From: an uncultured Porphyromonadaceae bacterium
GTDB lineage: Bacteria; Bacteroidota; Bacteroidia; Bacteroidales; Muribaculaceae
Reading direction: 5' to 3'
DNA: 64,000 nucleotides
Assembly (NCBI GenBank): GCA_902493335.1
Contig: CABUPJ010000002.1
Span: 1 to 64,000 of the forward strand
A program made the position numbers and the translations under genes. The notes under the pieces were generated by a model that was not told where the DNA came from, did no database searches, and saw only the letters and a program-made list of their open reading frames with translations. This document shows, piece after piece, positions 8,915-19,088 of the stretch (the first letter of the stretch is position 1; each line of letters starts with the position of its first letter).

Positions 8915-8966
8915 GCGGCAGGTGGAGTATATACAGACATACACACCTGCCGCCTGTCTTTATTTT
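8915..8966 (+). terminator. Hairpin with T-rich tail between gadB and glsA
   Basis: GCGGCAGGTG and CACCTGCCGC form a 10-bp stem around a loop of about 19 nt, followed by a T-rich tract (CTTTATTTTTATCTTTCT). It lies in the 142-bp gap between gadB and glsA and may partly end transcription, so gadB could be made in excess over the two downstream genes. Confidence 0.65.
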
Positions 8967-9012
8967 TATCTTTCTCAGTCGATTCCATCAACATCCCGCC
9001 AACGTTTTAACT

Positions 9013-9981
9013 ATGGAAAGAAAAATAACACTATCAGAGATAAAACAGGCTGCCACAGAAGCCTATAACGAATCAAAGAGCGTCACCGGAGGTGCCAATG
9101 CCAACTATATACCTTATCTCGCCAACATCGACCCGAAACTGTTCGGTCTGAGCGTCACCCTGACCGACGGCACGTCATTCAATTTCGGCGACACGGAGTA
9201 TAGATTCGGCATCGAGTCTGTGTCGAAAGTGCCGACAGCGATTCTGGCCATGATACAGCACACTCCGGCCGGAGTGCTCGAACGCATCGGCGCCGACGCC
9301 ACCGGGCTGCCGTTCAACTCTATTTTCGCCATCCTGCTCGAAAACGACCATCCGTCGACACCTCTCGTCAACGCGGGCGCCATTTCAGCCTGCTCGATGG
9401 TCGCCCCGCAGGGCGCGTCTGCCGAAAAATGGAAGGCCATCACCGACAACATCACCGATCTCTGCGGCTCGGCGCCCGAGCTCATCGACGAGCTCTATGA
9501 GAGCGAGACGGCCACCAACTTCAACAACCGTGCCATATCATGGCTGTTGAAAAACTACGGGCGCATATACGATGACGTAGACATGAGCCTCGACCTTTAT
9601 ACGCGACAGTGTTCACTCGGCATAACATCGTCGCAGCTCGCCGTGATGGGCGCCACCATCGCAAACAAAGGCCTCAACCCGGTCACGGGAAAGCAGGTGT
9701 TCGCTGCCGAAATATCCGAAAAGATAACAACCATGATAGCTTCGGTCGGTTTTTATCAGCATACCGGCGACTGGCTCTATACATCGGGCATCCCTGCCAA
9801 AACCGGTGTCGGAGGCGGTGTCATGGGTGTGATGCCAGGACTTTTCGGCATAGCCGCCTTCGCTCCCCCGCTTGATGACGCCGGCAACTCGGTCAAAGCC
9901 CAGACCGCCATAAAACTGTTTATGCACAAACTCGGTCTCGGCATCTACAGCGGCGACAAAGTGACAATCGCCGAAGGCTGA
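9013..9981 (+). CDS. glsA: Glutaminase
   Basis: A 322-residue glutaminase of the serine beta-lactamase-like fold. It splits glutamine into glutamate and ammonia, feeding glutamate to GadB while the ammonia takes up protons. The active-site Ser-x-x-Lys is in ESVSKV, with NAGAIS, a conserved family segment, further on. The start at 9013 (MERKITLSEIKQ) is chosen over a longer frame that would begin inside gadB and cross the hairpin at 8915. gadC follows after 33 bp. Confidence 0.95.
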   Translation: MERKITLSEIKQAATEAYNESKSVTGGANANYIPYLANIDPKLFGLSVTLTDGTSFNFGDTEYRFGIESVSKVPTAILAMIQHTPAGVLERIGADATGLPFNSIFAILLENDHPSTPLVNAGAISACSMVAPQGASAEKWKAITDNITDLCGSAPELIDELYESETATNFNNRAISWLLKNYGRIYDDVDMSLDLYTRQCSLGITSSQLAVMGATIANKGLNPVTGKQVFAAEISEKITTMIASVGFYQHTGDWLYTSGIPAKTGVGGGVMGVMPGLFGIAAFAPPLDDAGNSVKAQTAIKLFMHKLGLGIYSGDKVTIAEG

Positions 9982-10014
9982 TTATATTCATCTTAATCTT
10001 AAACACCTACTATT

Positions 10015-11628
10015 ATGTCAAATTCTTCCGGACAAACAAAAGCGACTGTCAAGCAAGCCGCAAAAATGGGAGTGTTCACCCTTGTCATAATGAACATTGT
10101 CGCGGTTGTCTCACTGAGGGGACTTCCGGCTGAAGCCGAATATGGAGTAAGTTCGGCGTTCTATTACATTCTTGCCGCACTGGTCTTTCTTGTTCCGGTG
10201 TCGCTGGTGGCCGCCGAGCTTGCAGCGATGTTCCCCTATCAGCAGGGCGGTATGTTCAGATGGATCGGAGAAGCCTTCGGCGACAAGGCCGGATTTCTCG
10301 GAATCTGGCTGCAGTGGATCGAGAGTACGATATGGTATCCTACCGTACTGACATTCGGCGCCGTTTCACTGGCGTTCATAGGTCTCGACCATGTCTATGA
10401 CACCCATCTCGCCGCTAATAAATATTATACGATAATCGTAGTCCTTGCAATCTACTGGCTTGCGACTTTCATATCGCTGAAAGGCATGGGCTGGGTCGGC
10501 AAGGTATCTAAAATCGGCGGTCTTGTGGGCACGATCATCCCTGTAGGTCTAATTGTGGTCTGTGCCGTGGTATATCTTGCCACCGGCGGCCAGTCGCAGA
10601 TGGACTGGCACGGCAGTTTCATCCCCGACTTCTCTAATTTCAACAACATCGTCCTGGCTGTCTCTATTTTCCTGTTCTACGCAGGCATGGAGATGAGCGG
10701 TGTGCATGTAAGGGAAATCAAGAATCCGACGGTCAATTATCCTAAAGCCGTTATCATCGGCGCGCTCGCCACTGTGGCCATCTTCATTCTCGGCACTTAT
10801 GCCCTCGGCGTCATAATTCCCGCCAAAGACATCAACCTCGTACAGAGTCTTCTTGTCGGTTTTGACCGCTATTTCAGCATTCTCCATATCAACTGGCTGT
10901 CACCTGTAATAGCCGTGGCTCTGGCATTCGGCGTACTCGCCGGAGTGCTTACGTGGGTCGCCGGTCCGTCGAAAGGTGTGTTTGCCGTAGGCCAGGCCGG
11001 TTATCTGCCCAAATTCTTCCAGAAAACCAACAAGAACGGCGTACAGAAAAATATCCTTTACGTACAGGGCGGCATCGTGACCGTGCTCGCATTCCTTATG
11101 GTCCTCATGCCTTCTGTTCAGAGTTTCTATCAGATACTTTCACAGCTCACATGTATCCTCTATCTCATAGCCTACCTGCTTATGTTCGCTTCAGCCATAC
11201 GCCTGCGCTATAATATGAAAAACGCCCCGCGTCCCTATCGACTGGGCAAGACCGGCAACGGCGTCATGTGGCTCATCTCGGGCGTCGGTTTCTTAGGCTC
11301 GCTTGTAGCTTTCATTTTCAGCTTCTTCCCGCCGAGTCAGATGGATATGGGCTCGCACACTGTATGGTTTACCGTCCTTATAAGCGGCACACTGCTGTTT
11401 GTCGTTCTGCCCTTTGTGATTTTGAAATTCAAGAAAGCGTCGTGGGACTCACTCGGCACGGAGTTTGTACCGTTCCACTGGGATAACTCGCAGGGCGCAG
11501 CCGCAATACGTCAGAAAGCCGCCGAAGAATTCGTTGCCGAGAATCCTGATCTGCCTTCAGCACAGACCAAGGCAATAATCGACTATACCACGTCTATAGA
11601 CAAGGTTGCCGACAGCGATAAAAAGTAA
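10015..11628 (+). CDS. gadC: Glutamate:GABA antiporter
   Basis: A 537-residue inner membrane transporter of the APC superfamily with about 12 hydrophobic segments. It swaps external glutamate (or glutamine) for internal GABA. The N-terminal helix (TLVIMNIVAVVSLRGLPAEAEYG) is typical of GadC. The soluble C-terminal tail (about 490-537) is where GadC has its pH-sensing plug. It follows glsA closely and completes the acid-resistance set. Other amino acid/GABA exchangers are possible, but the neighbours make GadC the best reading. Confidence 0.94.
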   Translation: MSNSSGQTKATVKQAAKMGVFTLVIMNIVAVVSLRGLPAEAEYGVSSAFYYILAALVFLVPVSLVAAELAAMFPYQQGGMFRWIGEAFGDKAGFLGIWLQWIESTIWYPTVLTFGAVSLAFIGLDHVYDTHLAANKYYTIIVVLAIYWLATFISLKGMGWVGKVSKIGGLVGTIIPVGLIVVCAVVYLATGGQSQMDWHGSFIPDFSNFNNIVLAVSIFLFYAGMEMSGVHVREIKNPTVNYPKAVIIGALATVAIFILGTYALGVIIPAKDINLVQSLLVGFDRYFSILHINWLSPVIAVALAFGVLAGVLTWVAGPSKGVFAVGQAGYLPKFFQKTNKNGVQKNILYVQGGIVTVLAFLMVLMPSVQSFYQILSQLTCILYLIAYLLMFASAIRLRYNMKNAPRPYRLGKTGNGVMWLISGVGFLGSLVAFIFSFFPPSQMDMGSHTVWFTVLISGTLLFVVLPFVILKFKKASWDSLGTEFVPFHWDNSQGAAAIRQKAAEEFVAENPDLPSAQTKAIIDYTTSIDKVADSDKK

Positions 11629-11662
11629 GCGACTGTCTCTAATCATCCCCGGTAAAATTAAA

Positions 11663-11698
11663 ACACCCCCGGAGGCCATTGAAAACCTCCGGGGGTGT
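11663..11698. terminator. Shared terminator of gadC and the macroglobulin gene
   Basis: A strong 13-bp stem (ACACCCCCGGAGG / CCTCCGGGGGTGT) with a 10-nt loop lies between two genes that converge. It could end transcription from both sides. A-rich DNA on the left favours the minus-strand direction. Confidence 0.8.
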
Positions 11699-11721
11699 CG
11701 TTTATGAGCTGTAAGCGCCTA

Positions 11722-14700
11722 TCACCGGCAGATGAGGCTGCGGCCGGAGCTGTGGGCCGTTATGGACGGGTCGAGACTGCTCTGAGCCGTTGCTATACCA
11801 GAAGTAAACTCACCGGCAAAGCCGACGGTCATCTCTGTAGTAATCTGATAAGTACCTTTGGGCATATAGCCGACAAAAAGACGTGTGTCGGTATCGTTGT
11901 TTTCGCGATAGAAGCCGAGACCGGCGCTGTAGACATATCCCGGCAGCTGACTGACAGGCTCGAACGACGCCGGACGCTCGTCAATAACAGTGACATACTC
12001 GAGGTCGCGGTCGGCCTTGATAGTCAGAAGCACTCTGACACGGTCGCCGAGGCGCAGGCTGTCGGCATACTCCCAGCGGTCGCCGCGCTGTACGGTCAGA
12101 CGCTTTTCTATCGACAGACCGTCGCATTTGACAGCCTTGACGTCGGCCGAAGCGCTGACATAGCGCGAGATGACGGCTCCGTAGGCTGGTCCGGCGGCGT
12201 TGTCACGCACAACGGCGAGCTTCTTGCCCGAGGCGTCTGTGGGCAACTGCGCAATCAGATGACCTGTGACAGGCTCGACCGAACCGACGCTGACGGCTTC
12301 ACCGCCGAGTGTCACCGTCGGAGCGGCGCCGCTGACATTCCAGTCGCTGCCCGTCATCTCGAAGGCAGCTATCAGACGCGTCGGGTCAAACGAGCCGAGA
12401 CGCGATGTGGCCTGACCGCGCACAACGAGCCACTGACGCATGCCGTCGATGGCCGACGACTGCGGCTCGATGCGGGCGAAAGCAAAGAGCAGGTCGGCAT
12501 AGCTGTCGACATTGGTGACCGAGGGGAACGACGTGCCCTTATCTTTCGAGCTGACGCCGAACTGCGCGACAGACTCCATCAGCTGACGCGCCATAGCCTT
12601 GTAGCCGAAAGCGTCGAGCACGATGGCGGCACGGGCTTTCTCGGCTGTGCCGAATTTGCGGTATTCCTTATTAATATATGCAGTCGTCGCGTTGACAATC
12701 TGACGTTCTTTGAGACTCAGCTCATGGTCGGGGAACATCGCAAGGATTGCCGACAGGCCGAGGTCGGGATAAATCTTCGCAGACTTCACGTCGAGGAAGG
12801 CGAAGGCCGACTCAATCATCGCTCTGAGCTCTTTATCAGCCGGCATCATGCCGATGGCATTAAGCTGGCCGAGCGAGTAGAGGGTCGAGCGGGTCGACCA
12901 TGCATTGCCCTTGCTCTCCCACTCGCCCCAGCGCCAGCCGCCGTCGGCAGCCTTGAGTGTCTTGAGTTTATTGATTGAAGCGGCCATATTGCGCGCAACG
13001 GCCTTGCTGTCGAGCAGCGCGACGAGACGGGCCATGCGTTCGCTGTCGCTTTGAGCGGCCTGAACCCACGGGGTCTCGGTCAGTGCGGCGGTCTTGAGGT
13101 CTTCGTTCTGACTCAGGCGCGAGACGAGAGCCTGCGACGCGCTGTCGGCACTCCATGTCTCGATGGCACGGGCGAGTGCCGGATATTTCTTAAGCAGGCC
13201 CGAGCTGACGGCAGCGCCGAAGAGACGGCGCGCAGCTCCGGTAGATGTATATGACTCGCAGACAGCGAGAGCGGGCAGCTGTTTGATGACCTCCCAGGCC
13301 GGCGAGGCGTTATATTCGAGTGTGACCGATTCCATCTTGCCCTTGGGAAGTCTGACGCTGTAGTCGCTCTCGCCGGGATTGAGATAGAAATTGTCGCTCT
13401 CGATGACGTCAGATGTCGACGGCATCACGGCGATATAATCCTGCTCACCATCGCTGAAACGGCCTGATGTCGAACGCACGCGATAGCCTATGGCCGAGGC
13501 ATTGCCGTCGGCTGCGACCTCGATTGAGACGGAGGTCGAAGCCATCGGGGCGATGGTGTCGGTCGACGTAACGCTGCGTGTCACTGTCCCGCTGTTGGTA
13601 TCGAAGACTTCGACTACCGAAGTGACAGTGATGGTCGAATCGCTGTTATTGAAGACATTGGCTATAAGTCGGGCCTTATCGCCGGCGCGCAGGAAGCGCG
13701 GCAGCTGCGGCGTCACCATCACGGGCTTGTTTGATATAATCTCTTTGAACAGCGTTGCCGTGCTGACATCCTTAGTCCAGGCGAAGGCTCTGAAGCTCCA
13801 TGTGGCGTTGGCGTCGGGAACAGTAAAACTGATGACAGAATTGCCCTCGGCATCAAAAGTCAGATCAGGCTTCCAGAAGGCCTGTAGCACCTCACCCTCG
13901 CGATACTCGAAGTTATCGGGCCGGTCTGTTTTGTTTACAACAGGTCCGCCATCTTCAGGCATAGCATATCCACCACCGACAGGTGTTATTTTTGCTGACA
14001 TATCGGATGCAGCATAAACCGCATTATCCGCCATTTCGACCTCTTCTTCCACGACCCCGCCTGCTGCAGTCACTCTATTGGCCGACTTATACATTCTCAT
14101 TCTCTGCAGGCCATAATATGTCAGTTGAGGATTAAAAACAGGAGCTATCAGCCTTACTTCCTCAAGATATTTATTATATTTATAATATTCAGATGACATC
14201 TTACCCATTGAGTATCGGTTTACACTTTGGTAGTTCATACTGAATACACGTTCGGGGAAGTAGAAAAATGGCCAGAAGTAATTTTTTATCTGATCGATAG
14301 CCGAATTATACATCGTAGCGACCATCGCACCTTGCGAGCTAACGCCATCATATTTAAAATTCAAAGTCCAGCTTTCTTTAGCACCGGGACTCAATTTATC
14401 TCTGAAGGACACAATAGATATTTCCGGTGCTTCTGCTCGACCACGTATAACATTGAACTCTTCGGTATAATTAACACCGTCACGGACGGTAAATATATAT
14501 AATCGGCCTTCGTCACAATTATCTTCAAGTTTATAAGACAATCTATGGAAACCATATTCCAATTCCTTCTGCTCGATATGGCCTATATCATTTCCGCCGT
14601 TAAAGACTGAATACATATAAGTTTTACCATGACCGGCAGTGCCAATCAAAACTGTAAATGTTCCATCTTTAGCAGTAGTAATCTTGTTTTCCTCAGGAAC

Positions 14701-17271
14701 AAAGAACGCCTTTGTAGTTTCGGGCATCACATTACGGGCGATACTGTATAATTTAATCGAAGCGTCAATGCTGTCAGCCATAGCAGTATCGACAGGACAC
14801 ACTGAAAGAATATAGTCTCCGGCATCCAAATCGCTAAAATCCGCTGAAATACCTTTTGTAGAGGAACATTCTCCGCTCGCAACGATATTAGAATCTTTGC
14901 TCTCGGGTTTTAAAGTCCAGATTAAAGGAATATCTACCGGATTACCTTCGACATTCTCTGCCCCCACAGATATTTGCGTTACAGAATCTGTGTTAAAACA
15001 CTTTTTTCTATTTAAATAACATGTCAACTTATAGGGTTTGCCTGTCGAGACACTCTTCTGCAGGAGGGCACTTTCGCCATTTGATGTAGATACCTTGATA
15101 TAACAGCTGTAATTATTATATTTTGTTTCACCTGTCATGCTATGGTCGACGACGATTTCAAACATACCGTCAGCATCTGATTTTGTCTCGACATTATTCA
15201 TAAATACCCGCCGGGCATTCCAACCATAACCGGCCAAAGCATGTATATCAGTAACAACATTTGCATCAGCCACCGGCATTCCTGTAAAAGTCATGACTTT
15301 TCCTTTTAGGGTAACGTCTCCTTCAGCAGGACAATTCCTATTGACCGCCACTATTTCGACTTTAAAAGTTTTCAGTTTAAAGTCGCTTACCGTCAGGCCA
15401 CACTCACCTAAACTTATATATTGTTTTTTTGTTACATCCAAGTTATTTTTGGACAAGAAATCAACGTTATATGCTTTCAAGCTATAATCTCCGGTAAGAC
15501 CTTGATCGGGTAACTTAAAAAATCCGTGGCCTCGACCATAATCATCAGTCTCGACTGTCAGCGAATCGACAAACTGGTCGTTGACATCATACATCACAAC
15601 CTTGACAGAGCGATTATTTTGCACCTGCGGCCTAAACTTGTTGACAGGAGCTGCACCATAGAGTAAAACCGCCCATCCGACAGAGTCACCAAGATGATAA
15701 AGCTTACGGTCAGTAAAAATACCAACACCTGCTTCTATAGAATCCTTTACAAGAAATTCCATTTCTTTGTCTAAACATAACGTGAATCTATCTCCAAAAT
15801 CAACGCCTTTATATCTGAATGTCGCATAACCGTCGTCCAAAGAACGTGAGCGTTTTCGGCCAACTTTTATCATACCGTCCGAATCGCTGATTCCAATTTT
15901 TGTCACTGCGCTCTTACCTCTTTTTTTATAATATGCCTCTACATCCTTGACTGGACGGCCATCGGCAAAAGACATAAAAAATATGTCGTAAGTCTGGCCG
16001 CATATTGCCGCAGGTATAAACGGAGTCACAACTACACGACAGCCATTATTAATGTTCTTATGCGTAGCCACAGGGCTATCGGAAGCTACGACATAGTAAA
16101 CTCCAGGCTCCTTCAATCTAAGCGTCATAACCGTATCACAATCACCTTCATCAGCCGATACGTCTATAAAGTCTTTTTTGATATAATATTTCGACATATC
16201 AGTTTTGGTTATATTATCCACACCATATGGATACTTATATACTACATAGCCTGCTTTGTCAGTAAAATTATAGTTTACAGATAGTTTTGCCGGAGTATCG
16301 ACATTTACGAACACCGGAGCCGTGATGCTGACCTTTCTTGTAGTAAGGCGAGTCAAATTATTCTTCAGACTGTTGATGAATAAGAACTCGGGATATGCTG
16401 CGATATAATCTTTCAAAGACTGCAGTTCCTTAGCATCTTTTTTTCGGTACTGACCTATGTTATCAAGCAAAGCCATCAGGACAATTCCCGAAGCCTCACA
16501 GTCATTATTACTGTAATATAATGATTTAAGCTTTGGATTTATATCCAAATCAGATCCATTTATATAAAAGCCTCTTCTGCTTTGAAAACTCAGCATGCCT
16601 TGCAGTATCTTCACCTGCCAGTTGAACCATGGGGCTGAGCGGCGGGGGGTGCGGGCGAGGGCGCGGCGCATCGGCGCGGCGGCATCACCGTTTTGCGTCA
16701 GGCCCGATACCTTGAGGGCGATAAAGTCGTAGACGGTCGGATAGAGATAGCGCGCTGCCGCATCGGCAGTGATGACAGCCGAGAAGTCGGCAAGCGGCTG
16801 ACGGCCGGCGACGCTGTCGAGGGCGACCGCCTCATTGACAAGACTGTCGATGACAGCACGGAACTGACGTCCGTTCCACTCCGAGATGTCGGCCGGCAGT
16901 GGCTGGTCGGGCGTCTTCACCTGATCGTAGCGGTAGGCGCTGGCGTTATAGATGCTCGAATAAATGTCGGCATCGATGAGGTGCACAAGCGCCCTGACGG
17001 CAGGGTCTGTTATCTGACGGGCGACGCTGTCGACGAGTGCCGGAGCGTTGAAATAGCTCTGTTGGTCGACAAGGCCGCGGGCATAGACAATATCGAGCAG
17101 ACACTCGGCCCGGCTGATGTCGGCCTTCTGCCCCGCACTGCCGTCGAGCGACGACAGCCGTTTCTCGCAATCGGCTATAACCGTCTGAGGATAGGCAAAA
17201 TCGGGCGTTGCAGCCGACAATGCCATTACAGTCGCGACAAGCGAAAGAATAATTAAAATCGTTTTTCTCAT
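11722..17271 (-). CDS. Alpha-2-macroglobulin family protein, thioester lost
   Basis: An 1849-residue exported protein with a signal peptide (MRKTILIILSLVATVMALSAA) and no lipobox Cys. An N-terminal helical part (about 25-320) precedes macroglobulin-like beta domains, including DRKLYHLGDSV near residue 517. A segment resembling the family's central domain lies at about 1130-1200 (FTVPDANATWSFRAFAWTKD), followed by an all-helical thioester-type domain (about 1290-1560) and a C-terminal domain. The thioester motif CxEQ is replaced by CESY at Cys1338, so covalent trapping of proteases is unlikely. Family members are thought to protect the cell surface or periplasm. Codons 220-1095 or so (DNA about 13,990-16,610) are clearly AT-richer than both ends. 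It appears to be a single-gene unit. Confidence 0.9.
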   Translation of the reverse strand: MRKTILIILSLVATVMALSAATPDFAYPQTVIADCEKRLSSLDGSAGQKADISRAECLLDIVYARGLVDQQSYFNAPALVDSVARQITDPAVRALVHLIDADIYSSIYNASAYRYDQVKTPDQPLPADISEWNGRQFRAVIDSLVNEAVALDSVAGRQPLADFSAVITADAAARYLYPTVYDFIALKVSGLTQNGDAAAPMRRALARTPRRSAPWFNWQVKILQGMLSFQSRRGFYINGSDLDINPKLKSLYYSNNDCEASGIVLMALLDNIGQYRKKDAKELQSLKDYIAAYPEFLFINSLKNNLTRLTTRKVSITAPVFVNVDTPAKLSVNYNFTDKAGYVVYKYPYGVDNITKTDMSKYYIKKDFIDVSADEGDCDTVMTLRLKEPGVYYVVASDSPVATHKNINNGCRVVVTPFIPAAICGQTYDIFFMSFADGRPVKDVEAYYKKRGKSAVTKIGISDSDGMIKVGRKRSRSLDDGYATFRYKGVDFGDRFTLCLDKEMEFLVKDSIEAGVGIFTDRKLYHLGDSVGWAVLLYGAAPVNKFRPQVQNNRSVKVVMYDVNDQFVDSLTVETDDYGRGHGFFKLPDQGLTGDYSLKAYNVDFLSKNNLDVTKKQYISLGECGLTVSDFKLKTFKVEIVAVNRNCPAEGDVTLKGKVMTFTGMPVADANVVTDIHALAGYGWNARRVFMNNVETKSDADGMFEIVVDHSMTGETKYNNYSCYIKVSTSNGESALLQKSVSTGKPYKLTCYLNRKKCFNTDSVTQISVGAENVEGNPVDIPLIWTLKPESKDSNIVASGECSSTKGISADFSDLDAGDYILSVCPVDTAMADSIDASIKLYSIARNVMPETTKAFFVPEENKITTAKDGTFTVLIGTAGHGKTYMYSVFNGGNDIGHIEQKELEYGFHRLSYKLEDNCDEGRLYIFTVRDGVNYTEEFNVIRGRAEAPEISIVSFRDKLSPGAKESWTLNFKYDGVSSQGAMVATMYNSAIDQIKNYFWPFFYFPERVFSMNYQSVNRYSMGKMSSEYYKYNKYLEEVRLIAPVFNPQLTYYGLQRMRMYKSANRVTAAGGVVEEEVEMADNAVYAASDMSAKITPVGGGYAMPEDGGPVVNKTDRPDNFEYREGEVLQAFWKPDLTFDAEGNSVISFTVPDANATWSFRAFAWTKDVSTATLFKEIISNKPVMVTPQLPRFLRAGDKARLIANVFNNSDSTITVTSVVEVFDTNSGTVTRSVTSTDTIAPMASTSVSIEVAADGNASAIGYRVRSTSGRFSDGEQDYIAVMPSTSDVIESDNFYLNPGESDYSVRLPKGKMESVTLEYNASPAWEVIKQLPALAVCESYTSTGAARRLFGAAVSSGLLKKYPALARAIETWSADSASQALVSRLSQNEDLKTAALTETPWVQAAQSDSERMARLVALLDSKAVARNMAASINKLKTLKAADGGWRWGEWESKGNAWSTRSTLYSLGQLNAIGMMPADKELRAMIESAFAFLDVKSAKIYPDLGLSAILAMFPDHELSLKERQIVNATTAYINKEYRKFGTAEKARAAIVLDAFGYKAMARQLMESVAQFGVSSKDKGTSFPSVTNVDSYADLLFAFARIEPQSSAIDGMRQWLVVRGQATSRLGSFDPTRLIAAFEMTGSDWNVSGAAPTVTLGGEAVSVGSVEPVTGHLIAQLPTDASGKKLAVVRDNAAGPAYGAVISRYVSASADVKAVKCDGLSIEKRLTVQRGDRWEYADSLRLGDRVRVLLTIKADRDLEYVTVIDERPASFEPVSQLPGYVYSAGLGFYRENNDTDTRLFVGYMPKGTYQITTEMTVGFAGEFTSGIATAQSSLDPSITAHSSGRSLICR

Positions 17272-17332
17272 ATATAATTATAGTTGAGTTTATATTTTAG
17301 ACGCGAGGACGCCGGGAAAGTTTAGAGCCGGA

Positions 17333-17375
17333 GAAAAACAAATCTCCGGAGTCGCTCGTGGCGCCCTCCGGAGAT
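17333..17375 (-). terminator. Terminator after fumarate hydratase
   Basis: ATCTCCGGAG and CTCCGGAGAT form a 10-bp stem around a 14-nt loop; on the minus strand it is followed by TTTGTTTTT. It lies 25 bp past the fumarase stop and ends the serC-serA-fumarase unit. Confidence 0.85.
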
Positions 17376-17400
17376 TATGGCGTTCTATGTCTTAGGCGCT

Positions 17401-19050
17401 TTATTTATTGAGGCCGCAAGTTTTGCATTTTTCTGAAATCTCGGTGAAGAAGTCGTTGCCCTTGTCGTCAACGAGGATGAAAGCGGGGAAGTCTTCGACT
17501 TCGATTTTCCAGATTGCTTCCATGCCGAGTTCGGGATACTCAAGAAGCTCGACACTCTTGATTGAGTTCTGAGCCAGCACGGCAGCCGGACCGCCGATAG
17601 AGCCGAGGTAGAAGCCGCCGTGTTTGTGGCAGGCGTCGGTGACCTGTTTCGAGCGGTTGCCCTTGGCGATCATCACCATAGAGCCGCCGGCTGCCTGGAA
17701 CTGGTCGACATAGCTGTCCATACGGCCTGCGGTCGTCGGGCCGAACGAGCCTGAGGGCATGCCTGCGGGCGTCTTGGCGGGCCCGGCGTAATAGATGGGA
17801 TGGTCTTTGAGATACTGAGGCATCTCTTCGCCGCGGTCAAGACGCTCTTTGATCTTGGCGTGGGCGATGTCGCGGCCGACAATGATGGTGCCGTTGAGCG
17901 AGAGACGTGTCGAGACGGGATATTTCGTAAGCTCGGCAAGAATTTCGGGCATCGGACGGTTGAGGTCTATCTTGACGACCTCACCTTCGCCCTGACGGCG
18001 GTATTCTTCGGGAATGAGTTCGCCGGGATTGCTGTCGAGTTTCTCGATCCAGAGGCCTTCGCGGTTGATCTTGGCCTTGACATTACGGTCGGCAGAGCAG
18101 CTGACGCCGAGGCCGACGGGACAGGAAGCGCCGTGACGGGGGAGACGGATGACGCGGATGTCATGAGCGAAGTATTTGCCGCCGAACTGTGCGCCGAGGC
18201 CGAGCTTTTCGGCCTCGATCTTGAGCTGACGCTCGAGTTCCTTGTCGCGGAAGGCGTGGCCGAGTTCGTTGCCGTGGTCGGGGAGCGAATCGTAATATTT
18301 GACCGATGCTTTCTTGACTGTCGCGAGATTCATCTCGGCCGATGTGCCGCCGATGACAAAGGCGATGTGATAGGGAGGGCAAGCCGCCGTGCCGAGCGAT
18401 TTCATCTTCTCGACAAGGAATGGAAGCAGGGTCTTGGGGTTGATGAGGGCCTTGGTCTCCTGATAGAGATATGTCTTATTGGCCGAGCCGCCGCCTTTGG
18501 CGACAAAGAGGAAGTGATATTCGTCACCCTCTGTGGCGTGGATGTCAATCTGGGCGGGAAGGTTGCAGCCTGTGTTGACCTCGTCGTACATATTGAGCGG
18601 AGCGTTCTGGCTGTAGCGCAGGTTGTCGGTGGTATATGTCTTGTAGACGCCCTCGGAGATGCGCTCTTCGTCGTCGCAGCCGGTGTATACGAGCTGGCCT
18701 TTTTCGCCATGGACGATGGCTGTGCCGGTGTCCTGGCAGAACGGCAGCTGACCTTTGGCGGCGACCTCGGCATTGCGGAGCATCGTCAGAGCGACGAATT
18801 TGTCGTTTTGTGAAGCCTCGGGGTCGCTCAGAATCTTGGCAACCATGGCGTTGTGCTCGCGACGGAGCATGAAAGCGTTGTCGTGTGTGGCCTGACGGGC
18901 AAGGACGGTCAGCGCCTCGGGGTCGACGACGAGAAATTCGTGACCGCCCCAGTTCTCTACTTTGACGTAGTCAGATGTGAGATGGTAGTATTCTGTGGTA
19001 TCGGGGCCGAGGGGAAACATCGGCTGATATTTGAACGGTTTAGTAGCCAT
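17401..19050 (-). CDS. fum: Class I fumarate hydratase (iron-sulfur)
   Basis: A 549-residue enzyme of the FumA/FumB type, the oxygen-sensitive [4Fe-4S] fumarase that interconverts fumarate and malate. Cluster-ligand candidates are visible in PFCQDTGTA and VSCSADRN, with a further Cys pair at the end (CKTCGLNK). The C-terminal beta domain has the conserved PSGSFGPTTAGRMD. Length matches the single-chain form. It lies 38 bp after serA on the same strand, so it is probably cotranscribed with serine synthesis. An anaerobe running a reductive TCA branch to succinate would need it. Confidence 0.95.
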   Translation of the reverse strand: MATKPFKYQPMFPLGPDTTEYYHLTSDYVKVENWGGHEFLVVDPEALTVLARQATHDNAFMLRREHNAMVAKILSDPEASQNDKFVALTMLRNAEVAAKGQLPFCQDTGTAIVHGEKGQLVYTGCDDEERISEGVYKTYTTDNLRYSQNAPLNMYDEVNTGCNLPAQIDIHATEGDEYHFLFVAKGGGSANKTYLYQETKALINPKTLLPFLVEKMKSLGTAACPPYHIAFVIGGTSAEMNLATVKKASVKYYDSLPDHGNELGHAFRDKELERQLKIEAEKLGLGAQFGGKYFAHDIRVIRLPRHGASCPVGLGVSCSADRNVKAKINREGLWIEKLDSNPGELIPEEYRRQGEGEVVKIDLNRPMPEILAELTKYPVSTRLSLNGTIIVGRDIAHAKIKERLDRGEEMPQYLKDHPIYYAGPAKTPAGMPSGSFGPTTAGRMDSYVDQFQAAGGSMVMIAKGNRSKQVTDACHKHGGFYLGSIGGPAAVLAQNSIKSVELLEYPELGMEAIWKIEVEDFPAFILVDDKGNDFFTEISEKCKTCGLNK

Positions 19051-19088
19051 AGAAACGGTATTTATATTATGTTAGTTTTTTCTGGTGA

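Noticed and set aside
11695..12978. A long open frame (about 427 codons) on the plus strand
   Set aside because: It lies wholly opposite the macroglobulin gene and shows Arg/Asp/Gly-rich sequence typical of antisense frames in GC-rich coding DNA.
17800..18813. A 337-codon open frame opposite the fumarase gene
   Set aside because: Acidic, low-complexity antisense translation with no recognisable features.
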